From positions 1 through 32,753 of the forward strand of contig JANTHO010000027.1 of assembly GCA_024762335.1 (NCBI GenBank): a stretch of 32,753 nucleotides of DNA, given 5' to 3'. The translations under genes were made by a program, and so were the position numbers. Shown one piece after another: positions 7,515 through 18,273 of the stretch (positions within the stretch are counted from its first letter, which is position 1; every line of letters starts with the position of its first letter). Source of the stretch: Acidimicrobiia bacterium (GTDB lineage: Bacteria; Actinomycetota; Acidimicrobiia; Spongiisociales; UBA5794). Under the pieces are notes generated by a model that ran no database searches, was not told where the DNA came from, and saw only the letters and a list, made by a program, of their open reading frames with translations.

Positions 7515-10112
7515 ATGATGAAGTCAACGTACGATCCGGCCGGCATCGAGTCGCGCTGGTACACCATTTGGGAGGACGCGGGCGCCTTCCGTCCGGAGAT
7601 CAATCCGGACGGTGAGCCGTACTCCATCGTCATCCCACCCCCAAACGTCACCGGTGTCCTCCACATGGGGCATGCGCTCGACCTCACGATCCAGGACGTG
7701 CTGATTCGGCGGAAACGGATGCAGGGCTACGCGGCGCTCTGGCTCCCCGGCACCGACCATGCGGGTATCGCCACACAGAACGTGGTCGAGCGCGAACTTG
7801 CCAAAGAGGGCATCAGCCGACACGACCTCGGCAGGGAGCGTTTCGTTGAGAAGGTCTGGGAGTGGAAAGCGACGTCCGGGAACCGGATCACCGAACAGAT
7901 GCGAACCATGGGTTTCTCGACCGACTGGACCCGGGAGCGTTTCACGTTCGATGAGGGACTCTCCCGCGCCGTCAGGAAGGTGTTCGTCAGCCTCTACGAC
8001 GAGGGCCTGATCTATCGCGGCAATCGGATCATCAACTGGTGTCCCCGCTGCCACACGGCGCTCTCCGAGATCGAGGTCGAGCATGAGGACGAGGTGGGTG
8101 AGCTCACGCACATCAAGTACCCGTTCGCCGAGGGTGACGGCTTCATCACCGTTGCCACGACGAGGCCCGAAACCATGCTCGGCGACACGGCCGTGGCAGT
8201 CCATCCCGACGACGACCGGTATCGCGACGCCGTCGGCCGGATGCTGCTCCTCCCGCTCCTCGATCGCGAGATTCCCGTCGTTGCCGACGAGGGAGTCGAA
8301 CTCGAGTTCGGCACGGGGGCCGTCAAAGTCACACCCGCACACGACCCGCTCGATTTCGAGATCGGACAGCGGCACGGACTCGACCAGATCCAGGTGATCG
8401 ACACCGAGGCCCGCATCACCGCCGAGGGTGGACCGTTTGAGGGCCAGGATCGGTTCGAGGCCAGAGAAGCGGTGCGGCACGAACTCAAGAAGCGGGGTTT
8501 CCTCGAACGGATCGACGAGCACCACCATTCGGTCGGACACTGCTCCAGGTGTGGAACGGTCGTTGAGCCGATGCTCTCCCTCCAGTGGTTCGTGAAGGTG
8601 AAACCGCTCACCGGCCCGGCCATCGACGCCGTCAAGGACGGGCGCGCCCGGTTCATCCCGAAGCGTTGGGAGAACAACTACTTCCACTGGATGGAGAACC
8701 TTCGCGACTGGTGCATCAGCCGTCAGCTCTGGTGGGGCCACCCGATCCCGGCCTGGTACTGCGACGAATGCGGCGAGACGATCGTTGCCGAAGAGCAACC
8801 CGAGACCTGCCCGGCGTGTGAAGGTTCGGCCCTGACTCCGGATGAAGACGTGCTCGACACCTGGTTCTCGTCGCAACTCTGGCCGTTCTCGACCATGGGG
8901 TGGCCGGAGGAGACCGACGACCTCGCCACCTACTACCCGACGAGTGTGCTCGTGACGGGATTCGACATCATCTACTTCTGGGTCGCCAGGATGATGATGA
9001 TGGGACTCCACTTCACCGGCGAGGCGCCGTTCGCGGACATCTCGATCCACGGGCTCATCCGAACCCCCGACGGGCGGAAGATGTCCAAGTCCTCGGGGAA
9101 CGCCCTGGATCCGCTCGATCTCGTCGAACGATACGGGGCCGACCCGCTCCGGCTGTCGCTCATCCAGGCGGCTGCCCCCGGACACGACGTTCCCTACGAC
9201 GAAGCGTGGACCGATGCATCACGCCGATTCGGGAACAAATTGTGGAATGCGCTGCGGTTTGCCGTCGAGCACATGGAGATTCGCCACGTTCCGGCCGACG
9301 GCGGATATCCCGACGATCCGGGACCGGAGGACGCCTGGATTCTCGATCGGCTCGCCGCCGTGACGGCCGAGTTCGATCGGCTCTTCGACGAGTACCGGTT
9401 CTCGGACGCGTACGGACTGCTCTACAACTTCGCATGGGCGGAGGCCTTCGACTGGTACCTCGAGATGGCGAAGACGCCGCTTCGCGACGAAGAGCGAGCA
9501 CCGGCAACCCGCGCCACCCTCGGTGCGGTCCTGCGGGATCTGCTGAAACTCTTCCACCCGGCGATTCCCTACCTCACCGAGGAACTCTGGAGCGAGCTGG
9601 GCGACGGAAGCCTTCTCGCCACAGCCTCGTGGCCGACTCCACCCGCCGTCGACGGCCCGACGTCGATGACCACGCTCCAGGATCTCGTCGTCCGTCTCCG
9701 CCGATTCCGTTCGGAGCATCAGATCAGCCCGAAGACGCCGATCGAGATCACTCTCAGCGATCCCGACGGTGTCGTCGAATCGTGGTGGGCGCAGCACCTG
9801 ACAGCACTCGCCGGATGCACCATCGTCGACGATCGACAGGAAGCCGGTGGAGCGATGAGTCGCGTCATCGCCGGATCCGTTCAGGCGTTCATTCCGCTCG
9901 CCGGTCTCGTCGACGTCGAAGCCGAACGGACCCGGCTCGAGAAGGCGATCGGCGACACTGAAGAAGATCTCGCCCGGTCGAACGCCAAGCTCTCCAACGA
10001 GAAGTTCCGGGATCGCGCTCCTGCCGAGGTCGTCGCAGGCGAAGAAGCCAAGGTTGCCGCGGCGAACGAACGTCTCGCCAAGCTCGGCGCGCAGCTCGCC
10101 GAACTCGGTTGA
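7515..10112 (+). CDS. valS: Valyl-tRNA synthetase
   Basis: ValS charges tRNA-Val. The 865-residue class Ia synthetase has the HIGH-type motif HMGH at residues 50-53, KMSKS at 522-526, an intact CP1 editing domain ([17 protein letters not shown]), cysteine pairs that can bind zinc (CPRC, CSRC, CDEC, CPAC), an anticodon-binding domain and a C-terminal coiled coil (from about 795, [16 protein letters not shown]) typical of ValS. Length is normal. Two adjacent ATGs (7515, 7518) are possible starts; GAGGGG precedes both. folC starts one base after the stop, so the two are translationally linked. Confidence 0.97.
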   Translation: MMKSTYDPAGIESRWYTIWEDAGAFRPEINPDGEPYSIVIPPPNVTGVLHMGHALDLTIQDVLIRRKRMQGYAALWLPGTDHAGIATQNVVERELAKEGISRHDLGRERFVEKVWEWKATSGNRITEQMRTMGFSTDWTRERFTFDEGLSRAVRKVFVSLYDEGLIYRGNRIINWCPRCHTALSEIEVEHEDEVGELTHIKYPFAEGDGFITVATTRPETMLGDTAVAVHPDDDRYRDAVGRMLLLPLLDREIPVVADEGVELEFGTGAVKVTPAHDPLDFEIGQRHGLDQIQVIDTEARITAEGGPFEGQDRFEAREAVRHELKKRGFLERIDEHHHSVGHCSRCGTVVEPMLSLQWFVKVKPLTGPAIDAVKDGRARFIPKRWENNYFHWMENLRDWCISRQLWWGHPIPAWYCDECGETIVAEEQPETCPACEGSALTPDEDVLDTWFSSQLWPFSTMGWPEETDDLATYYPTSVLVTGFDIIYFWVARMMMMGLHFTGEAPFADISIHGLIRTPDGRKMSKSSGNALDPLDLVERYGADPLRLSLIQAAAPGHDVPYDEAWTDASRRFGNKLWNALRFAVEHMEIRHVPADGGYPDDPGPEDAWILDRLAAVTAEFDRLFDEYRFSDAYGLLYNFAWAEAFDWYLEMAKTPLRDEERAPATRATLGAVLRDLLKLFHPAIPYLTEELWSELGDGSLLATASWPTPPAVDGPTSMTTLQDLVVRLRRFRSEHQISPKTPIEITLSDPDGVVESWWAQHLTALAGCTIVDDRQEAGGAMSRVIAGSVQAFIPLAGLVDVEAERTRLEKAIGDTEEDLARSNAKLSNEKFRDRAPAEVVAGEEAKVAAANERLAKLGAQLAELG

Positions 10113-10113
10113 C

Positions 10114-11556
10114 ATGGACATCGCCGTTCCACACATCACCGACCGGGCCGGCGCTGAAGCGTTCCTCGACGATCGCATCGGCCAGGGTGTCAAACCGGGG
10201 CTCGAGCGGATCACCGGCTTGCTCGATCTCCTGGGGAACCCCCAGAACGACTATCCAGTCATCCTCGTTGCCGGCACGAACGGCAAGACCACCGTTACCC
10301 GGCTGATTGCCGACATCCTCGGCGCCCACGGGATCCGAACGGGCACGTTCACCTCGCCACACCTGCACCGGGTTGAGGAGCGGTTCTCTATCGACGGGAC
10401 ACCGCTGAGCGCAGAGGCGTTCACCGGGGCGGTCTCCGACATCGCTTGGTTCGTCGAGGAGTACGAGCGACGCAGCGGAACCGGAGTCACGTACTTCGAG
10501 GTCACGGCGGCGGTGGCGTTCTCCATCTTCTCGACCGTCGCCCTCGATGTTGCGATCATTGAAGTGGGGATGGGGGGCCGGTGGGACGCGACGAACGTGA
10601 CCGACCCGGCCGTCTCGGTCATCACCGGGATCGCGCTCGACCACATCGAGTACCTCGGTACCACGCACGCAGCGATTGCCGCTGAGAAGGCGGCCATCAT
10701 CGGCCGCGACGGGGTAGCGGTCACCGGGCCGCTTCCACCGGACGCGATCGAGGCCGTCGGGGCACGCATCGACGAGACACGTGCGCGGTGGATTCGGGGC
10801 GGCGAGTCGTTCTCCGTGGCCGAGGCCACGCGTGCGATCGGAGGATGGTTCGTCGACGTCAACGGCATCTACGCCGATTACGACGAGCTCCATCTCCCCA
10901 TCCACGGACGGCATCAGACGACGAATCTGGCCACGGCCATCGCCGCATCTGAAGCGTTTCTCGATCGCGCTCTCGATGTCGGTGCGCTCAGGGATGGCAT
11001 CCAGGCGACGACACAGCCGGGTCGTCTCGAGATCGTGCACCGAAACCCGCTGGTGGTCGTCGATGGATCGCACAATGCCGAGGGAATCGAAGGGCTCGCG
11101 GCAACACTGCGCGAAGAGTTCCCTGATGGCCCGTGGCAACTCGTCGTCGGTCTCCGGGGAAGTCGCTCAGCGGGCGAGTTGCTGGCTCCGCTGGCCGGTC
11201 TCACAGATCATCTCTGGGCGACGGCGGCCGATGATCCATCCGCGGTCGACCCATCCGAGATCGCGGCATCCGGCGGCTCGGCGCTGGGAGTTGATGCAAC
11301 CGTCGTCGAATCCGTCCCAGGGGCCGTGGCCGATGCGATTGCCGCGGCGGGACCGGATGGCGCGGTTGTTGTGGCGGGATCGCTCTACGTCGCGGGCGAG
11401 GCGCGCGCGGCGCTCATCGGGTCCGATCTGAGACCCTCCGGTGTGCATCTGAGATACGAGGCCGAGATCGTCGACACCGACGACGAGTGGGCCGAGTCGG
11501 AAGACACATGGACCGACACGGGGGACGCCTGGGCGGAAGCGGACGGCGACGAGTAG
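10114..11556 (+). CDS. folC: Bifunctional folylpolyglutamate/dihydrofolate synthase
   Basis: FolC adds glutamate to folates (and in many bacteria makes dihydrofolate). The 480-residue protein shows the Mur-ligase-type P-loop GTNGKTT near residue 52, [25 protein letters not shown] and the C-terminal [10 protein letters not shown]. The ATG at 10114 is used because it follows the valS stop by one base and fits the family N-terminus. The last 30 or so residues are unusual: a very acidic tail with tryptophans at regular spacing ([10 protein letters not shown], then [10 protein letters not shown]). The tail is outside the FolC domain. ndk follows after 11 nt. Confidence 0.95.
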   Translation: MDIAVPHITDRAGAEAFLDDRIGQGVKPGLERITGLLDLLGNPQNDYPVILVAGTNGKTTVTRLIADILGAHGIRTGTFTSPHLHRVEERFSIDGTPLSAEAFTGAVSDIAWFVEEYERRSGTGVTYFEVTAAVAFSIFSTVALDVAIIEVGMGGRWDATNVTDPAVSVITGIALDHIEYLGTTHAAIAAEKAAIIGRDGVAVTGPLPPDAIEAVGARIDETRARWIRGGESFSVAEATRAIGGWFVDVNGIYADYDELHLPIHGRHQTTNLATAIAASEAFLDRALDVGALRDGIQATTQPGRLEIVHRNPLVVVDGSHNAEGIEGLAATLREEFPDGPWQLVVGLRGSRSAGELLAPLAGLTDHLWATAADDPSAVDPSEIAASGGSALGVDATVVESVPGAVADAIAAAGPDGAVVVAGSLYVAGEARAALIGSDLRPSGVHLRYEAEIVDTDDEWAESEDTWTDTGDAWAEADGDE

Positions 11557-11559
11557 CCT
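11554..11559 (+). promoter_or_regulatory. Possible -10 box for ndk
   Basis: TAGCCT overlaps the folC stop codon and ends 8 nt before the ndk ATG. ndk has no clear Shine-Dalgarno, so a leaderless internal start is possible but weakly supported. Confidence 0.25.
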
Positions 11560-11567
11560 TCCCGGCC

Positions 11568-11972
11568 ATGGCAACTGAATCCACTTTCGTAATGGTGAAA
11601 CCGGACGGCGTGCGCAGGGGGCTGGTCGGCGACGTCATCTCCCGCTTCGAGCGAAAAGGGCTGACGCTCGACAAGATGCGGATGCTCACGATCGATGAGG
11701 ATCTGGCATCGCGTCACTACGCCGAGCACGTCGAGAAGCCGTTCTTCGGTGATCTCGTCGAGTTCATCACGAGCGGCCCCGTTGTCGCGATGCAGTGGTC
11801 GGGAGATTCGGCCGTGTCGGTCGCCCGGACGCTGATGGGAGTCACGAATCCGGTCGAGTCGGCACCCGGAACGATCCGCGGCGATTTTGGACTCGTCATC
11901 ACCGAGAACATCGTTCACGGCTCCGACTCTCCGGAGAGTGCTGAACGGGAACTGGGCCTCTATTTCTCGTGA
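11568..11972 (+). CDS. ndk: Nucleoside diphosphate kinase
   Basis: Ndk transfers the gamma phosphate between nucleoside triphosphates and diphosphates through a phospho-histidine. The 134-residue protein has the expected length, the start [16 protein letters not shown], and the active-site segment [16 protein letters not shown] with catalytic His117. The ATG at 11568 gives the usual N-terminus; a longer upstream frame lies within folC. It sits 11 nt after folC and 60 nt before mreB. Confidence 0.97.
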   Translation: MATESTFVMVKPDGVRRGLVGDVISRFERKGLTLDKMRMLTIDEDLASRHYAEHVEKPFFGDLVEFITSGPVVAMQWSGDSAVSVARTLMGVTNPVESAPGTIRGDFGLVITENIVHGSDSPESAERELGLYFS

Positions 11973-12032
11973 CCCGAGGCGGCAATTTGGTCTCACAGGT
12001 ACACTGACAGCACACTCTCAGGGAATGCTCCC

Positions 12033-13064
12033 ATGAACAGCCTCCTTTCATTCGCAGGGCGAGACATGGCGATCGACCTCGGCACCGCGAATACACTCGT
12101 ATTCGTCCGTGGCCAGGGCATCGTCTTGAACGAGCCGTCGGTCGTCGCGATCAACACGCGGGACAACCGTCCGCTCGAGGTCGGCATGGCGGCGAAGAGG
12201 ATGATCGGACGCACACCGTCGTACATCCAGGCCATTCGGCCGCTGCGCGATGGCGTGATCGCCGACTTCGACGTGACCGAGAAGATGCTGCGGTACTTCA
12301 TCGACAAGGTCCACACCGGTCGGTTTGCCGCGAGGCCACGCATCGTCATCTGCGTCCCGTCGGGGATCACGGCCGTCGAGCGACGAGCCGTCGAAGAGGC
12401 GGCCTATCACGCCGGAGCCCGCAGGGCCTACACGATCGAAGAGCCCATGGCCGCGGCGATCGGTGTCGGTCTACCCGTCCACGAACCGACCGGTTCGATG
12501 GTCGTTGACATCGGTGGTGGCACCACCGAAGTGGCCGTCATCTCTCTCGGCGGCATCGTCGTATCGAAGAGCGTCAGGATCGGCGGGGACGAACTCGACG
12601 ACTCCATCATCCAGTGGGTGAAGAAGGAGTACAGTCTGATGCTCGGTGAACGAACCGCCGAGCAGGTCAAGATGGCGATCGGGTCGGCGTGGCCCTATGC
12701 CGACGAGCCGGCTGCGGAGGTCCGCGGCAGGGATCTCATCACCGGGCTCCCCAAGACCATCGTGCTGTCGAGCGCAGAGATCCGCGAAGCGATCGAAGAG
12801 CCGGTCGAGGCTTTCGTCGACTCGGTCAAGTACACCCTCGACAAGACGCCACCGGAACTGGCCGCCGACATCATGGAGCGCGGAATCGTGCTCGCCGGTG
12901 GCGGGGCCCTCCTGCGTGGCCTCGATCAGCGACTCGTCAACGAGACGGGGATGCCGATCGTCACAGCGGAGCGCCCTCTCCAGAGTGTCGTTCTCGGGTC
13001 GGGGGCGGTCCTGGAAGAGTTCGACGTACTCCACGTCGTGCTCCAATCCAGCGGCCGCATGTGA
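12033..13064 (+). CDS. mreB: Rod shape-determining protein MreB
   Basis: MreB is the bacterial actin that guides lateral wall synthesis on the inner face of the membrane. The 343-residue protein has the phosphate-1 motif [11 protein letters not shown], the phosphate-2 motif [15 protein letters not shown], the connect segments, and the adenosine motif [13 protein letters not shown]. Length is typical. The ATG is preceded by AGGGA at 12020-12024, and a TACACT at 12000-12005 could be a -10 box giving a short leader. It begins the mreB-mreC-mreD-PBP2-rodA block, implying rod growth or regulated wall insertion. Confidence 0.97.
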   Translation: MNSLLSFAGRDMAIDLGTANTLVFVRGQGIVLNEPSVVAINTRDNRPLEVGMAAKRMIGRTPSYIQAIRPLRDGVIADFDVTEKMLRYFIDKVHTGRFAARPRIVICVPSGITAVERRAVEEAAYHAGARRAYTIEEPMAAAIGVGLPVHEPTGSMVVDIGGGTTEVAVISLGGIVVSKSVRIGGDELDDSIIQWVKKEYSLMLGERTAEQVKMAIGSAWPYADEPAAEVRGRDLITGLPKTIVLSSAEIREAIEEPVEAFVDSVKYTLDKTPPELAADIMERGIVLAGGGALLRGLDQRLVNETGMPIVTAERPLQSVVLGSGAVLEEFDVLHVVLQSSGRM

Positions 13065-13085
13065 GATGGGTCCGGGTCGAAACTG

Positions 13086-13985
13086 ATGTTCCCTTCCGGA
13101 CGTCGCCTCGACCGTGCAACCGCACTGTTCATCTCGCTCCTCGCCGTGGGGTTCCTCCTCGCGACGTTTGACGTCCGATCGTCGAGCGGGGGAGCAACGA
13201 CTGTGATCCGCGACGGTGCCCAGACATTGGCTGCACCCGTTCAGAACGGGATCGATTTCGTCGTGCGGCCCGTCGTGGGATTCGTCGACGGGATCTCCAA
13301 CATCGCCGGCCTGCGCGATCAGAACGAACGATTGGCAGCGGAAGTACGCCGTTTGGAGGATCGCCTCCGGGAGACGTCTGCTCTGGAGAGAAGGGTTGCC
13401 GAACTCGAGGCCATTAACGATGTTGCCGCGCCCCAGGATCTCGCGACCGTCACCGCGCGGATCTACTCGGCGGGACCGTCGACGTTCGATCAGATCCGGT
13501 TCATCAACAAGGGGTCAGCCGACGGAATCGTTGTCGGTCAGGCGGTCGTCGACGAGAACGGCCTCGTTGGTCGTGTCGACCTCGTAACCCGCCTCTCCGC
13601 CCGGGTCCGCCTGATCACCGATCCGCTCATATCGGTGGGCGTCCGCGTCCAGGATACGAACCAGACGGGAGCCGTCACCGGACGGGGAGATGAACTCCTT
13701 CGTCTCGACATGTTCGACGCAAGCAAGCCGGTTCGGGAAGGCGCCGTCGTCATCACCGATGGGAGCAGGTTCCCTCCGGGCGTCGTCGTCGGATACGTGA
13801 ACGAAACGAAAGCCGCCGACGTGGGTTTCACCCTGCGAACGACCGTCGATCCCGCCGCACGGTTCAGCGAACTCGATTTCATCAAGGTGATCGTCGGATG
13901 GTCGCCCCTCGATGCCGATCCCGAAACGGGTGATCGCCTCGTCGATCCGCCGTCGTTCACCGATCCAGGATCGGAGCGACAATGA
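13086..13985 (+). CDS. mreC: Rod shape-determining protein MreC
   Basis: MreC links MreB to the extracytoplasmic wall synthases. The 299-residue protein has one N-terminal membrane segment (residues 14-30), a coiled coil at about 75-110 (LRDQNERLAAEVRRLEDRL), and the two beta domains with family motifs INKGSADGIVVGQAVVDENG, LVGRV and RLITDPLISVGV. It overlaps mreD by four bases (ATGA at 13982-13985), indicating translational coupling. Confidence 0.94.
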   Translation: MFPSGRRLDRATALFISLLAVGFLLATFDVRSSSGGATTVIRDGAQTLAAPVQNGIDFVVRPVVGFVDGISNIAGLRDQNERLAAEVRRLEDRLRETSALERRVAELEAINDVAAPQDLATVTARIYSAGPSTFDQIRFINKGSADGIVVGQAVVDENGLVGRVDLVTRLSARVRLITDPLISVGVRVQDTNQTGAVTGRGDELLRLDMFDASKPVREGAVVITDGSRFPPGVVVGYVNETKAADVGFTLRTTVDPAARFSELDFIKVIVGWSPLDADPETGDRLVDPPSFTDPGSERQ

Positions 13986-14485
13986 CGGGCGTCAAGATCG
14001 TTGTTGCGCTCGGTCTGGTGATCGCCGCCGTGCTGATCCAGAGCACCGTGTTCCAGTACATCCGACCGTTCGGGTTCGCCCCGGAGCTCGGGCTACTGAC
14101 CGTGATCGCGATCTCTCGGTATCTGGACGCAGAGCAGGCGATGTTCGTAGCATTCACCGGCGGGTTCCTCCAGGATCTCCTCGGTGGCTCCCCACTCGGC
14201 CTGTGGGCCATCGTCTTCACGATCGTGGCATTCGTGACGGTGAAGGTGCGTGCCCGCGAGGTTGCCGGGCCGCCGGCGGTGGCGATCGGTGTTCTCGGAT
14301 TGACGGTCATCGGGCTCGTCACATACATGATCCTCGGGACGCTCTTCGGCCTCGGGATCATCGGTCGGCCGGGCGTGATGTGGGATATGCTCATTCCTGC
14401 GATCTATAACCTCGTTCTCGCACTCCCGGTGTTCTGGCTCGTCAGGATCGCGATCCGCCCGCAGGAGAGGAGCATGATCCGATGA
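13982..14485 (+). CDS. mreD: Rod shape-determining protein MreD
   Basis: MreD is a small integral membrane protein of the elongasome. The 167-residue product is hydrophobic with about five predicted membrane segments and contains the family-like GFLQDLLGGSPLGLWAIVFT. Sequence conservation in this family is low, so the call relies on topology and position between mreC and the PBP2 gene. Its start overlaps the mreC stop and its stop overlaps the next start, both by ATGA. Confidence 0.9.
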   Translation: MTGVKIVVALGLVIAAVLIQSTVFQYIRPFGFAPELGLLTVIAISRYLDAEQAMFVAFTGGFLQDLLGGSPLGLWAIVFTIVAFVTVKVRAREVAGPPAVAIGVLGLTVIGLVTYMILGTLFGLGIIGRPGVMWDMLIPAIYNLVLALPVFWLVRIAIRPQERSMIR

Positions 14486-17046
14486 ACGGAACATGGCGAC
14501 TCGCCGGTGTCGGGGTGATCCTCGCGGTCATGCTCGGTGTGCTCGGCCTGCGGCTCTGGTCGATACAGGTTACGGAAACGGATGAGTACACAGCGGTAGC
14601 GGAACGGAACCTGATCCGTGTGGTGCCCACCCCGGCCCCTCGCGGTGACATCTTCGACCGAAACGGCAAACTCCTCGCGGGAACCGAGACTTCGCTTGCC
14701 GCCGTGGTCGACATGGGCCTCGTCGAGGATGATTTCGCCGCAGATCTGGCGCAACGCCTCTCGGCGTTCGTCGGCGATCCGGAGGAGACGGCCGGTGCCA
14801 TTCTGGAGCGATTCGAGAAGGCGAACTCTGGCGCCCAGATCATCATCGCCAAGGACCTTACCGAACAGCAGGCTCTGACATTGATCGAGCATCGGGAGGA
14901 CTTCCCCGGAGTGGCGGTGATTCCCCAGCCGGTCCGGTCGTATCCGAACGGGGAGCTCGCTGCGCAGGTGCTCGGGTACATCGGGAAGCCGTCCAAGGCA
15001 GATCTCGAACGGCCCGACGTCAAGGGCACTGATGTCGTGGGCAAGGCCGGGGTGGAACGGTCCTACGACGAGGTCCTCAGAGGAACGGAAGGCATCATCA
15101 AGTACCAGGTCGACGCCAGTCGATCCGTGCTCCAGAGCCTCGGTGAGCAGGAGGCGGCACCGGGCGATAACCTCATTCTGACGATCGACAGCGGCGTTCA
15201 AGCCCAGTTGCAGGAGTCACTGAAGGCCGGGCTCGAACTTTCGCGGGACCTGGAGATGGAGCAGCGCAGAGAGGCCCTCGCGCAGGACAGCATCGCGTCG
15301 CGCCTCTTCCTCGCGAGGGAGGCCGCCCAGCTCGAAGCCGAACGGGCCCAGATCAAAGCCGATGCCGCCGTTTCCGCCGCCGCGGCCGATCCGGAAGACG
15401 ATGGTCTCGCTGCTGCTGCGGAAGACGCCGTTGCTGCCGCCGAGGAGGCCGCCGCATCCGCCGAGATCGATGAAGGAGAGATACTCGGGTCGCTCTACCC
15501 GGGCCTGCCCATCGACCAGAACGGTGTGTGCGTGCCGATCCAGCGGATCGATCTCGATGTGGGATCCTCCACGATCCTCTCCGGAGCGAAAGAACGCATC
15601 ATGAAGCTCCAGTCCGTGAGGGAGGACCGGTCGCAGAGGATCGCTCTCGTCGACGTGGACGGTGAGCGCTTCGAGGTCGAGAAAGGCGATCGGTTTGCCA
15701 CGACACTTCGCGTCATGGCGATCGAGGCGGACAGCATCGTTGTTTCGCATTCGGACAACTGGTGCCCGGTCCGGGCCGTGGGTGTGGTTGAAGATCCGAA
15801 CGACGGCTCGATCGTCGCTATGGCCTCGTATCCATCGTTTGACCCGTCGGCGTTCGTCAACGGGTTGACACAGGCGCAGTGGGAGAGCCTCGGCACGATC
15901 AACGCGTTCACCAACTTCGCCATCCAGGGACAGTACGCACCTGCATCGACGTTCAAGGCCATCTCATACGTTCTGGCTCTGGAAGAAGGGATCTACCCGA
16001 TGGATCGGCCGATCGACGACCGGGTCGTCGATGAGGGGAAGAAGGCGCAGGAGGACGAGCCGACGTCGCCGGGAGGAGAGGGTGAGGCTGGATCAACGAC
16101 CACCACAACGCTCGCTCCGGATGCGTTGAAGCCGCTCACCTCCGACACGGATCTCTACAACTGTACGGGGAGTCTCCGGTTCGAGTTCAACGACGGATCA
16201 TCGCAGGTGTACCGGGATTGGAAGCGCAACGGCCACGGGCCGCTCGACCTCCACGGTGCCCTCCAGGCATCGTGCGACCTGTATTTCTGGGAGATCGCTC
16301 TGCGTATCTGGAATGAGCGATCCGACGAAAACGGGATCAACAACGAAGATCTCTGGCAGCAGTGGGCCCGGTCTTTCGGATTCGGGACCGAGACGGGCGT
16401 CGATCTTCCGTTCGAGAAGCCCGGGCTCATCCCGGATCGCCAGTGGTTCCGGGAGGAGCAACGGAAGGAGACCGGTCGGGTGCGGGCCAACGGGCCGTGG
16501 GTGGGCGGTGACCTGATGAACGCCGTCGTCGGTCAGGGTACGGTGCTGGTGACTCCGTTGCAGTTGGCGAACGGTTTCTCCGCGATGGTCAACGGGGGCA
16601 CCCTGTGGAAGCCGCGTGTCGTCGCAGAGATGGTGGATCAGAGTGGAGATACGGTCGATGAGAATCCGAAGACCGTTCTCGGGACCGTCGACCTCTCACC
16701 CGGGACCTCTTCGGCGCTTCGCCGCGACATGCAGAGGGTCGTCAACGGTCCCATCGGGACGGCGCGGAAGGCATTCGCCGGCTTCGGACCCAACGTGTCG
16801 ACGGTCGGAGGGAAGACCGGGACCGCTGAAATCATCAAGGCGACGGAGGACGTGCAGGAAGTCGACACGGCTTGGTTCGTCGGGATCACCCCGGTCCTGT
16901 CGCCCGACTACGTCATCACGGTCGTCGTCGAACGCGGTGGATCCGGCGGAAGAGTGGCCGCTCCTGTGGCCAGACAGGTCCTTCAGTACCTTGTAAATGG
17001 GCCGGACGCGGTCACGCCCATCGTGGCGGGAGCGGAGGCCGACTGA
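14482..17046 (+). CDS. mrdA: Penicillin-binding protein 2 (elongation transpeptidase) with a large insertion
   Basis: This bitopic class B PBP cross-links peptidoglycan with RodA. It has one N-terminal membrane anchor (about residues 7-24), the PBP dimerisation region (PAPRGDIFDRNG; GTDVVGKAGVERSYDEVLRG), and a transpeptidase domain with catalytic Ser489 in STFK, SCD at 597-599 as the SxN motif, and KTG at 778-780. At 854 residues it is longer than the usual 600-700. Between the first transpeptidase strand (LILTIDSGVQ, from 231) and GVVEDPNDGSIVAMASYPSF (from 434) lie about 180 extra residues: an Ala/Glu-rich helical stretch, then a small domain bounded by Cys350 and Cys428. A second acidic linker with TTTTT lies near 515-545. 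It is coupled by ATGA to mreD and by TGATG to rodA. Confidence 0.93.
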   Translation: MNGTWRLAGVGVILAVMLGVLGLRLWSIQVTETDEYTAVAERNLIRVVPTPAPRGDIFDRNGKLLAGTETSLAAVVDMGLVEDDFAADLAQRLSAFVGDPEETAGAILERFEKANSGAQIIIAKDLTEQQALTLIEHREDFPGVAVIPQPVRSYPNGELAAQVLGYIGKPSKADLERPDVKGTDVVGKAGVERSYDEVLRGTEGIIKYQVDASRSVLQSLGEQEAAPGDNLILTIDSGVQAQLQESLKAGLELSRDLEMEQRREALAQDSIASRLFLAREAAQLEAERAQIKADAAVSAAAADPEDDGLAAAAEDAVAAAEEAAASAEIDEGEILGSLYPGLPIDQNGVCVPIQRIDLDVGSSTILSGAKERIMKLQSVREDRSQRIALVDVDGERFEVEKGDRFATTLRVMAIEADSIVVSHSDNWCPVRAVGVVEDPNDGSIVAMASYPSFDPSAFVNGLTQAQWESLGTINAFTNFAIQGQYAPASTFKAISYVLALEEGIYPMDRPIDDRVVDEGKKAQEDEPTSPGGEGEAGSTTTTTLAPDALKPLTSDTDLYNCTGSLRFEFNDGSSQVYRDWKRNGHGPLDLHGALQASCDLYFWEIALRIWNERSDENGINNEDLWQQWARSFGFGTETGVDLPFEKPGLIPDRQWFREEQRKETGRVRANGPWVGGDLMNAVVGQGTVLVTPLQLANGFSAMVNGGTLWKPRVVAEMVDQSGDTVDENPKTVLGTVDLSPGTSSALRRDMQRVVNGPIGTARKAFAGFGPNVSTVGGKTGTAEIIKATEDVQEVDTAWFVGITPVLSPDYVITVVVERGGSGGRVAAPVARQVLQYLVNGPDAVTPIVAGAEAD

Positions 17047-18218
17047 TGGCGATGACCCAGGAGCGCACACAGATTTCGCTGCTCCGGCGCGATCGACAGC
17101 TGCGTCCGGACCTGTTCCTGATCATCCCGTACCTGATCCTCACCGGACTCGGTCTCGTGATGATCTATTCCGCGTCGGCCCCCCGATTGGAAGCGCTGGG
17201 TATCAGCCCGACCCGTGAAGTAGAGCAGCAGGCCGCGTTCGTTCTGATCGGAATCATGGCGTTCGGAATCGTGTCGTTGATCGACACGAGGATCGTTCGA
17301 TGGTGGGTACCGATCACCTACATTGCGTCGATCGGCACGTTGATCATGGTGCTGAGCCCGCTCGGAACGGTCGTGAAGGGCGCCCAGCGTTGGATCCAGT
17401 TCGGCCCGGTCCGATTCCAGCCGGCCGAGATCGCCAAACTGGCCGTCATCCTCGCGCTCGCCGCCCTGCTCTCGGCCGCAGCCCGGCCGATGAAATGGCA
17501 TCGGGTCGTTCAAGCAGTCGCTCTCGTGGCACTGCCGTCCGTCCTCATTTTCCTCCAACCCGACCTCGGCACGATGCTCACGTTCGGATTCATCGCAGGC
17601 GTGATGATCTTCGTCGCAGGCGCAACCTGGAGGCAGATGGCGGCACTCATCGTCTCCGGCATCATCGGGACCGTCGGCGTGTTCCAGGTCGGGGCGATCA
17701 AGGCCTACCAGATCACCCGTCTCACCGCTTTTCTCGACGAGACGGGTGATGTCCTCGGAGCCCAGTACAACCAGTACCAGAGCCAGATCGCGATCGGCAC
17801 GGGAGGCCTGTTTGGCAAGGGCCTGTTCCAGGGGACGCAGACGAATCTCCGTTTCGTCCCGGAACAATCCAGCGACTTCATCTTCACCGCCGTCGGAGAG
17901 CAACTGGGCTTCGTGGGAAGCCTCCTCGTCATTGTTCTCTTCGGGATCATCATCTGGCGTGTACTGGTCGCTGCGGCCAATGCGCGCGATCGTTTCGGCC
18001 AGCTCGTTGCCACGGGGATCGCCGCTCTGCTTGGATTCCATGTGTTCGTGAACATCGGCATGACGATCCGGGTGATGCCGGTGACGGGTCTGCCGCTTCC
18101 GTTCATGTCCTCTGGAGGGACCGTGTTCGTCGCGATGAGCGTCGCTCTCGGTCTCGCCCACTCCGTGTGGATGCGAAGGTCTCCGCTGCCCGGGGAGATC
18201 CAGAGCGAGGCTCTGTAG
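17046..18218 (+). CDS. rodA: Peptidoglycan glycosyltransferase RodA (SEDS family)
   Basis: RodA polymerises lipid II into glycan strands, paired with PBP2. The 390-residue polytopic protein has about ten membrane segments and SEDS motifs KGAQRWIQFGPVRFQPAE, FLQPDLGTMLTF, FVPEQSSDFIFTAVGEQLGF and GLPLPFMSSGGT. The ATG overlaps the PBP2 stop (TGATG), so the two subunits are translationally coupled. FtsW is a relative, but the neighbourhood points to RodA. Confidence 0.95.
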   Translation: MAMTQERTQISLLRRDRQLRPDLFLIIPYLILTGLGLVMIYSASAPRLEALGISPTREVEQQAAFVLIGIMAFGIVSLIDTRIVRWWVPITYIASIGTLIMVLSPLGTVVKGAQRWIQFGPVRFQPAEIAKLAVILALAALLSAAARPMKWHRVVQAVALVALPSVLIFLQPDLGTMLTFGFIAGVMIFVAGATWRQMAALIVSGIIGTVGVFQVGAIKAYQITRLTAFLDETGDVLGAQYNQYQSQIAIGTGGLFGKGLFQGTQTNLRFVPEQSSDFIFTAVGEQLGFVGSLLVIVLFGIIIWRVLVAAANARDRFGQLVATGIAALLGFHVFVNIGMTIRVMPVTGLPLPFMSSGGTVFVAMSVALGLAHSVWMRRSPLPGEIQSEAL

Positions 18219-18235
18219 GCGCTCCGGCCCCGACC

Positions 18236-18265
18236 TTGGTTCAACTCGGCGGGCTCGTCTACAGT
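18236..18265 (+). promoter_or_regulatory. Candidate tdk promoter
   Basis: TTGGTT (18236-18241) and TACAGT (18260-18265) are 18 nt apart. The -10 box ends 8 nt before the tdk ATG, and there is no Shine-Dalgarno, so the transcript may be leaderless. Confidence 0.5.
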
Positions 18266-18273
18266 CACACTCC

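Noticed and set aside
13086-18218. A division (ftsW/ftsI) cluster instead of an elongation cluster
   Set aside because: The pair follows mreBCD directly and is translationally coupled to mreD, which fits PBP2/RodA.
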